Positions 56,777 through 64,000 of a DNA stretch of 64,000 bases are shown in pieces. How positions within the stretch are numbered: position 1 is the stretch's first letter; every line of letters begins with the position of its first letter. The stretch comes from Omphiscola glabra. Lineage: Eukaryota; Mollusca; Gastropoda; Lymnaeidae. Made by a program: the position numbers and the translations under genes. The DNA is taken from positions 28,620,618 through 28,684,617 of the forward strand of contig OZ024809.1 in assembly GCA_964017045.1 (NCBI GenBank), written 5' to 3'. The notes beneath the pieces are model-generated. The model was given only the letters and a program-made list of their open reading frames with translations. It made no database searches and had not been told where the DNA came from.

Positions 56777-58801
56777 CTAATTCAGTGGGGTGTGACAACT
56801 CTTGGCTAATACAACAGGCAGAAAGTTAGAACAATCGGCATCATTACCACATTTTGTTATAGAATATGGAAAGTCGTTTAAAACACATTCTGTATATTCC
56901 GGGTAGTTTTGAATACGATCTCCGTGTAAAATTAGCCGATCCTTGTTAATGACAGCGCCATGTAAAACTCTATCAGATGTCCACAGTTTCCCAAAGAAAT
57001 GAAGCGACACAAGTCTGTCTTTGGTATGTGCTAATCTCCACAAATTCCCATTTCTTTGTATGACGTAGTTGTTGTCACCATCTTGAAAACTGATCAAATA
57101 TTTGGCTGGCCCGTCAAGATTGTCAATTCTTGTCCAGGTCTTAGTAACTAAGTCCAAACAATGAACAGCTGTTTCTTGAATACCTTCCAAATGTTCTGCA
57201 TAAAATACAAGCATCTGCGTGTCATATATCAGGGCATATTCAAAGGTCCCATTTTCAGGAAGAGTTGCAAAACTTTTTTATATTTATAATTTTGTTTTGG
57301 ATTTATTGAAGACATTTTTTTGCTCTCGATATCAGACACCAAGATTGTATTCTCATATGAAAGAAGAACTAACTGAGACCCTGTTAGTTCAGTGACTTTA
57401 GTCCATTCATTTCCTCTGAATCGAAACAACTTGCTTTTAATATCGCTTCTAAAAGTACGTCCACAGGCATGTAATTCATTGTCAAAAACGACCAAGTGAA
57501 CCGACAGAGAACATTCTCGACAACGTGTTATTTTAAAAAATTTACCTTGGACTGTCGAGTAAGCCTCGAATATTCCATCTCCAAGACAGGCAACTCCAAA
57601 GTTACCAATATCACTACAATCTCTGTGTAACGCTGCTTTTGTCCATGTCCCATTTCTGTATTTCTCAGTGTGATAAAGGATTGCATTAAAAATGATTTCT
57701 TTAGCTTCGCAATTCTCTTTAATCAAATGATGATTGTAGAGACTCTCCAGAAACGAAGCACTGGCAAGACAGGTTCTCGCAGCGTTAAAAAGTGGCACCA
57801 AATTAGGCTGTCGCTGTCCAACAAATTTGCGCTTCGTATGTTTTAGCTGTTGAAGTGGGTGGTTAGTTTCATCCAACATTTTTGTCACTGCGCTGTCAGT
57901 TTTAATGTGACCTTGTTCTGGGGACACCTCCTTATTACTTTCATCCATGGAGATGTCTTTAGCTTGATAAAGATGTGGACGACAAACGCCTTGGTCAACA
58001 ACCTTGTCATCATTATCTAAACGTGGGGTATCCATTTCACTCATACACGGGTCAATGCTGAAATCAGACATGGCAATTAATGTGTTGTTGACGCATGAGT
58101 TTTCAACAGCGTTCTGAGCTATAACCTTACTCCTTTCTCGAATATCTTCAGTACATTTTCTTTTATCATTTTGATGTTCATCTCTTAACTTTTCAATTTC
58201 AGGATATTCTACCCATTCCATAATCGAAGCCAAGACTTGATCTTCAGATTCTACCACAATTGTGATCAATTACCAAAGCCAAAACTTCATCATACGAAAG
58301 TTCAAGAAATGTTTTCATCTTTCTTATCTGAACGAAATGTTCCAAAAGGAAAGGTTTGATGGCTCCTAGAACATGTTTTGAATTAATGAGCTTAGCGTTT
58401 CTGTAGATTTCTTCAAAATTTTCTGTTGACAACATCTTAACTACCATCTTTTCACATAATTCAATCATGAAGTCAATCTGTAATTGGTTTGATGCATGCC
58501 AGATGGCAATGGCATTGTCTTCGGTTATGACATTTTTTCCAGTGTACAGGGCCTCTAGGATTAGCTTAAATGTTTCACAAGACATACCCTGCAAAGTGGC
58601 ACGACCACCCGTCACTTCCTTCATACCTGACCGGAAAAGTCCGCTGAAAAATCCGGAGCATGACGCAAGATAGAGGCGATGACACTTGATTTCGGTATTT
58701 TCGATTTCGATGATGAAATCCTCCTCAACTTCGTGACTTAAATATAGTTTCTGAATCGATTTCATCACCCCCAGTGCGATATCAATACAGATGGTTGTCA
58801 T
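56777..58801 (-). pseudogene. BTB-BACK-Kelch-like gene 2, two frameshifts
   Basis: Homologue of gene 1 over its whole length. Start ATG at 58801 (reading MTTICIDIALGV), preceded by an acceptor-like TTTTCTATCTATAG. BTB and early BACK occupy the first 180 codons. Near 58260 the sequence CCACAA-TTGTG lacks two bases present in gene 1 (CCACAAGTTTGTG), shifting the frame. The middle part (insertion, rest of BACK, first Kelch-like region, to about 57280) is then conserved in another frame. Near 57275, in a T run, one more base is missing, which restores the starting frame for the last 150 codons (stop 56777-56779). Translated without correction, the protein would end after about 185 residues. Protein-level conservation in all three segments suggests recent inactivation or sequence errors. 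By family the intact product would be a Cullin-3 adaptor. Confidence 0.8.
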
Positions 58802-59489
58802 GGTGATAATGTGATTGCCACTATAGATAGAAAAATTGAACACAATTACAAACAAAACAGGCTTAATACTTAAGTATGATGAAGATGTATTGGTAGTTGA
58901 CAGTAGACAAATTTTCTAACTGTGAAAGAGTAAAATAGACAACATAATTTTACAGGTTATGAAATATAAAATTTTTAATGGACATAACATTTTTTTTTCA
59001 CGAATATATAGTTAAATATAGTTAAAAGCATGTAAATTGGGTCCACAATTTTATTGAAAAAAACATCACCTGTGCTCTTTGACATCGTCTATGTACTATC
59101 GATGTGGGAGTCTGGTTTAGGTTGTTAAAGGGAATTTAATAACGTCTGATCATTAAAGATTTAAGTAAAAAACACAGGCAACATCATTCCTAAGAGCCTC
59201 ATAAGTCATTACGTCTGACTTGGGATCTTAATGTTTTTTTTTAATTAGCTAAAAAATCTTTAATCTTCTGACTGCTTTTAACAGGGAGGCGCCGTGGGGG
59301 AGGTATAGTAGACGGATTACTGCAAGGAGTAAGGCCTGCTGGAGGTTGATGTTCAAATTAAAATCAATGTCGGTGCTTCGTTGAGGAAGCCAAGCCATAC
59401 CTGCTGAAATAACGGCTCTAAGATTGGTGGAGTTTAGTAAAATCACACAGCATCTAGAAAGAGGAGTCCTCACGTTAAGTACGGAAAAG
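58802..59489. other. Upstream region of Kelch-like gene 2
   Basis: AT-rich with a poly-T/A stretch. A minus-strand 83-codon frame (59249-59500) has no recognised domain. Recurs unchanged at 62668-63355. Confidence 0.45.
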
Positions 59490-59775
59490 CACCTTGGCAA
59501 TCAAACCTGATATCTTCGTAATAAGCCAGCTTGGCTATCCAATCTGACATCTTCTGAATAAGGCAACCTGGCTATCCAATCTATTTTCTGAATAAGGCAA
59601 CCTGGCTATCCAATCTGATATCTTTTGAATGCGCCAACCTGGCTATCCAATCTGATATCTTCTGAATAAGCCAACCTGGCTATCCAATCTGATATCTTCT
59701 GAATAAGCCAACCTGGCTATCCAATCTGATATCTTCTGAATAAGCCAACCAGACTATCCAATTTAATTTTTTCCG
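59490..59775. repeat. 37-bp minisatellite, about 8 copies
   Basis: Unit ACCTGGCTATCCAATCTGAT plus ATCTTCTGAATAAGCCA, some copies shortened. Recurs at 63356-63641 in the second duplicate. Confidence 0.95.
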
Positions 59776-59939
59776 AGTAAGTGAATGGGCTATCAATCCA
59801 AACAGTCCGGACCTATTCATTTTTTTCCCCGCTTAGATTGTCGGCAAGCTCCCTTCGCAATTCAAAGACGGTTTCCAGTTTATTACATTGATTTGGGCGT
59901 CCTTTGTGTGGTCTTAAAACAATATTGGTTTCACATTCA

Positions 59940-60170
59940 TTACAATTTTAATCTGCCAATATTCTCAGCGTCATGACTCCTCTTGATGTATGCAACACGA
60001 ATATATTTGTGTTGCAGACGATCTCCATTTTTGACATTGGTATTGAAACAACTCTCCAACGTGAGACCCTCTCCTCTCAGTTTCTTGACAAATTTTCTGC
60101 GGACCGCCGACGTCACGCTCGCGATACGACGCTGGTCCACGGACCATAATATGGGGAACGCCGGTTAAGA
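59940..60170 (-). other. Unidentified basic 66-codon frame
   Basis: Minus-strand frame reading MDQRRIASVTSAVRRKFVKK..., Lys/Arg-rich, ending in RLKL and a stop at 59940. The composition looks more protein-like than most chance frames here, but I recognise no family. It could be an exon or a transposon fragment. The duplicated copy is cut by the window end. Confidence 0.25.
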
Positions 60171-60610
60171 CTACACTTTGCAGATTAACATTACAAAAAA
60201 AAAATCTCATTTGAGTTGTGGTGGTAAAAACGAATATACGATCTTAACACAATTCTATTAATTTTTACAACAGGGCTGAAATTTTTCTTTGTGAAAATGT
60301 TACTGACATTTACAATTGAACATAATCCAGTACTATGATTTGCAGTAGTTCAAGCACATCTTATTGAGTTTCCAATATGTGAGCGTCTGTCATTAAACTT
60401 CGAAACTTGGGTTCTTGATGATGTTCATAGTTGAAATTGCTGTTTCACGTGTCTCACATCATTAAGATGGACCAAATCATTTTTAAGATTAAAAATGATG
60501 ATCTCCTGTTTATTGGATATTGTAATTCTGAAAAGCAGTTGAACCAGACGACTGCAAAGTCATGGTCACAAAAATTCAGTTTTACGTGTTCATGTACATG
60601 ATCAGCTGTT
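60171..60610. other. Spacer within duplication copy 1
   Basis: No gene or repeat seen. Its duplicate would lie beyond the window. Confidence 0.5.
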
Positions 60611-60611
60611 T

Positions 60612-60714
60612 AAGCTTGACTAACTGTGTGATAGCTACCTTTGACGCTAGCTAATTGTGGAAAAACTAGCTTTGACAGTAGCTAATTGTGTGAAAGCCAG
60701 CTTTGACAGTAGCT
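60612..60714. repeat. About 33-bp repeat at the duplication junction
   Basis: Three units around TAGCTAATTGTG and AGCTTTGACAG directly before the start of the second copy at 60715. Confidence 0.8.
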
Positions 60715-62667
60715 ACATTTTGTTATAGAATATGGAAAGTCGTTTAAAACACATTCTGTATATTCCGGGTAGTTTTGAATACGATCTCCGTGTAAAATTA
60801 GCCGATCCTTGTTAATGACAGCGCCATGTAAAACTCTATCAGATGTCCACAGTTTCCCAAAGAAATGAAGCGACACAAGTCTGTCTTTGGTATGTGCTAA
60901 TCTCCACAAATTCCCATTTCTTTGTATGACGTAGTTGTTGTCACCATCTTGAAAACTGATCAAATATTTGGCTGGCCCGTCAAGATTGTCAATTCTTGTC
61001 CAGGTCTTAGTAACTAAGTCCAAACAATGAACAGCTGTTTCTTGAATACCTTCCAAATGTTCTGCATAAAATACAAGCATCTGCGTGTCATATATCAGGG
61101 CATATTCAAAGGTCCCATTTTCAGGAAGAGTTGCAAAACTTTTTTATATTTATAATTTTGTTTTGGATTTATTGAAGACATTTTTTTGCTCTCGATATCA
61201 GACACCAAGATTGTATTCTCATATGAAAGAAGAACTAACTGAGACCCTGTTAGTTCAGTGACTTTAGTCCATTCATTTCCTCTGAATCGAAACAACTTGC
61301 TTTTAATATCGCTTCTAAAAGTACGTCCACAGGCATGTAATTCATTGTCAAAAACGACCAAGTGAACCGACAGAGAACATTCTCGACAACGTGTTATTTT
61401 AAAAAATTTACCTTGGACTGTCGAGTAAGCCTCGAATATTCCATCTCCAAGACAGGCAACTCCAAAGTTACCAATATCACTACAATCTCTGTGTAACGCT
61501 GCTTTTGTCCATGTCCCATTTCTGTATTTCTCAGTGTGATAAAGGATTGCATTAAAAATGATTTCTTTAGCTTCGCAATTCTCTTTAATCAAATGATGAT
61601 TGTAGAGACTCTCCAGAAACGAAGCACTGGCAAGACAGGTTCTCGCAGCGTTAAAAAGTGGCACCAAATTAGGCTGTCGCTGTCCAACAAATTTGCGCTT
61701 CGTATGTTTTAGCTGTTGAAGTGGGTGGTTAGTTTCATCCAACATTTTTGTCACTGCGCTGTCAGTTTTAATGTGACCTTGTTCTGGGGACACCTCCTTA
61801 TTACTTTCATCCATGGAGATGTCTTTAGCTTGATAAAGATGTGGACGACAAACGCCTTGGTCAACAACCTTGTCATCATTATCTAAACGTGGGGTATCCA
61901 TTTCACTCATACACGGGTCAATGCTGAAATCAGACATGGCAATTAATGTGTTGTTGACGCATGAGTTTTCAACAGCGTTCTGAGCTATAACCTTACTCCT
62001 TTCTCGAATATCTTCAGTACATTTTCTTTTATCATTTTGATGTTCATCTCTTAACTTTTCAATTTCAGGATATTCTACCCATTCCATAATCGAAGCCAAG
62101 ACTTGATCTTCAGATTCTACCACAATTGTGATCAATTACCAAAGCCAAAACTTCATCATACGAAAGTTCAAGAAATGTTTTCATCTTTCTTATCTGAACG
62201 AAATGTTCCAAAAGGAAAGGTTTGATGGCTCCTAGAACATGTTTTGAATTAATGAGCTTAGCGTTTCTGTAGATTTCTTCAAAATTTTCTGTTGACAACA
62301 TCTTAACTACCATCTTTTCACATAATTCAATCATGAAGTCAATCTGTAATTGGTTTGATGCATGCCAGATGGCAATGGCATTGTCTTCGGTTATGACATT
62401 TTTTCCAGTGTACAGGGCCTCTAGGATTAGCTTAAATGTTTCACAAGACATACCCTGCAAAGTGGCACGACCACCCGTCACTTCCTTCATACCTGACCGG
62501 AAAAGTCCGCTGAAAAATCCGGAGCATGACGCAAGATAGAGGCGATGACACTTGATTTCGGTATTTTCGATTTCGATGATGAAATCCTCCTCAACTTCGT
62601 GACTTAAATATAGTTTCTGAATCGATTTCATCACCCCCAGTGCGATATCAATACAGATGGTTGTCAT
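60682..62667 (-). pseudogene. BTB-BACK-Kelch-like gene 3, duplicate of gene 2 with replaced C-terminus
   Basis: Identical by eye to gene 2 from the start ATG at 62667 to the junction at 60715, including the -2 deletion (near 62126) and the -1 deletion (near 61141). The last 25 residues of gene 2, after YSITKC, are replaced by about ten residues translated from the 33-bp junction repeat, ending in a stop at 60682. Sharing both lesions shows they existed before the duplication, or that one erroneous sequence was placed twice. Not expected to make a full-length adaptor protein. Confidence 0.8.
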
Positions 62668-64000
62668 GGTGATAATGTGATTGCCACTATAGATAGAAAA
62701 ATTGAACACAATTACAAACAAAACAGGCTTAATACTTAAGTATGATGAAGATGTATTGGTAGTTGACAGTAGACAAATTTTCTAACTGTGAAAGAGTAAA
62801 ATAGACAACATAATTTTACAGGTTATGAAATATAAAATTTTTAATGGACATAACATTTTTTTTTCACGAATATATAGTTAAATATAGTTAAAAGCATGTA
62901 AATTGGGTCCACAATTTTATTGAAAAAAACATCACCTGTGCTCTTTGACATCGTCTATGTACTATCGATGTGGGAGTCTGGTTTAGGTTGTTAAAGGGAA
63001 TTTAATAACGTCTGATCATTAAAGATTTAAGTAAAAAACACAGGCAACATCATTCCTAAGAGCCTCATAAGTCATTACGTCTGACTTGGGATCTTAATGT
63101 TTTTTTTTAATTAGCTAAAAAATCTTTAATCTTCTGACTGCTTTTAACAGGGAGGCGCCGTGGGGGAGGTATAGTAGACGGATTACTGCAAGGAGTAAGG
63201 CCTGCTGGAGGTTGATGTTCAAATTAAAATCAATGTCGGTGCTTCGTTGAGGAAGCCAAGCCATACCTGCTGAAATAACGGCTCTAAGATTGGTGGAGTT
63301 TAGTAAAATCACACAGCATCTAGAAAGAGGAGTCCTCACGTTAAGTACGGAAAAGCACCTTGGCAATCAAACCTGATATCTTCGTAATAAGCCAGCTTGG
63401 CTATCCAATCTGACATCTTCTGAATAAGGCAACCTGGCTATCCAATCTATTTTCTGAATAAGGCAACCTGGCTATCCAATCTGATATCTTTTGAATGCGC
63501 CAACCTGGCTATCCAATCTGATATCTTCTGAATAAGCCAACCTGGCTATCCAATCTGATATCTTCTGAATAAGCCAACCTGGCTATCCAATCTGATATCT
63601 TCTGAATAAGCCAACCAGACTATCCAATTTAATTTTTTCCGAGTAAGTGAATGGGCTATCAATCCAAACAGTCCGGACCTATTCATTTTTTTCCCCGCTT
63701 AGATTGTCGGCAAGCTCCCTTCGCAATTCAAAGACGGTTTCCAGTTTATTACATTGATTTGGGCGTCCTTTGTGTGGTCTTAAAACAATATTGGTTTCAC
63801 ATTCATTACAATTTTAATCTGCCAATATTCTCAGCGTCATGACTCCTCTTGATGTATGCAACACGAATATATTTGTGTTGCAGACGATCTCCATTTTTGA
63901 CATTGGTATTGAAACAACTCTCCAACGTGAGACCCTCTCCTCTCAGTTTCTTGACAAATTTTCTGCGGACCGCCGACGTCACGCTCGCGATACGACGCTG
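60715..64000. repeat. 3,866-bp direct tandem duplication, copy 2 (cut by window end)
   Basis: Second head-to-tail copy, corresponding to 56849-60134. Full length would end near 64580, outside the window. Confidence 0.93.
63356..63641. repeat. 37-bp minisatellite, duplicate
   Basis: Same array as 59490-59775, with the same order of variant units, which confirms block duplication rather than independent amplification. Confidence 0.95.

Larger units (their letters stand above)
56849..60714. repeat. 3,866-bp direct tandem duplication, copy 1
   Basis: Every position compared from 56849 on recurs 3,866 bp downstream, with no difference noticed up to the window end. The homology starts at ACATTTTG (56849 and 60715), exactly one unit apart, so the second copy abuts the first head to tail. 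The unit holds almost all of Kelch-like gene 2, its upstream region, a 37-bp minisatellite and a 66-codon basic frame. Confidence 0.93.

Overview
The window looks like nuclear DNA of an animal, most likely a gastropod mollusc. The evidence is an intron-containing metabotropic-glutamate-type (class C) GPCR gene, intronless BTB-BACK-Kelch-like genes in a cluster, non-LTR retrotransposon tails, hAT, Helitron and mariner-like elements, and an exceptional load of minisatellites. The clade call is an inference from the SPIN-like repeats (SPIN is known from tetrapods, the bug Rhodnius and the pond snail Lymnaea) and from the general style of the repeats. No bacterial operon, CRISPR array or rRNA is present.

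Layout. 1-9,600: AT-rich spacer with GA and 12-bp repeats, a possible tRNA-derived SINE head, a 1.5-kb non-autonomous hAT element (5130-6644) that split a 20-bp tandem array, minisatellites and the first SPIN-like element. 9,613-17,820 (+): a class C GPCR in two coding exons (9613-11820 and 17299-17820, 909 codons) whose 5.5-kb intron is full of repeats. 17,821-26,500: minisatellites; two palindromic elements whose arms carry hammerhead-ribozyme-like cores (19963-20229 and about 21280-21715); a LINE tail; a 35-bp minisatellite; and a 3.9-kb Helitron-like element built of about 170-bp A/B satellite monomers. 26,500-46,900: no convincing gene. This part holds hAT MITEs, five of the SPIN-like copies in 29-35 kb and 50 kb, LINE remnants, a mariner-like MITE, a GC-rich island (27.6-28.06 kb), and long 12-, 15- and 18-bp arrays plus GA/CT and AT tracts. 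46,900-64,000 (-): three related BTB-BACK-Kelch-like reading frames, separated by minisatellites.

The Kelch-like genes are the main puzzle. The first (49540-47417) is complete except for one in-frame UAA lying inside an acidic insertion that splits the BACK domain. The second (58801-56777) has two frameshifts, -2 and -1, which together restore frame. The third is part of an apparently identical 3,866-bp direct tandem duplication (56849-60714 / 60715-64000, cut by the window end); it carries the same lesions and loses its C-terminus at the duplication junction. It is either a very recent duplication or an assembly artefact.

The receptor would act at the plasma membrane as a ligand-gated G-protein activator. 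The BTB-Kelch proteins would, by family, be Cullin-3 substrate adaptors. Nothing in the sequence links the two. Strand assignments for MITEs are arbitrary, and edges of minisatellites are approximate.
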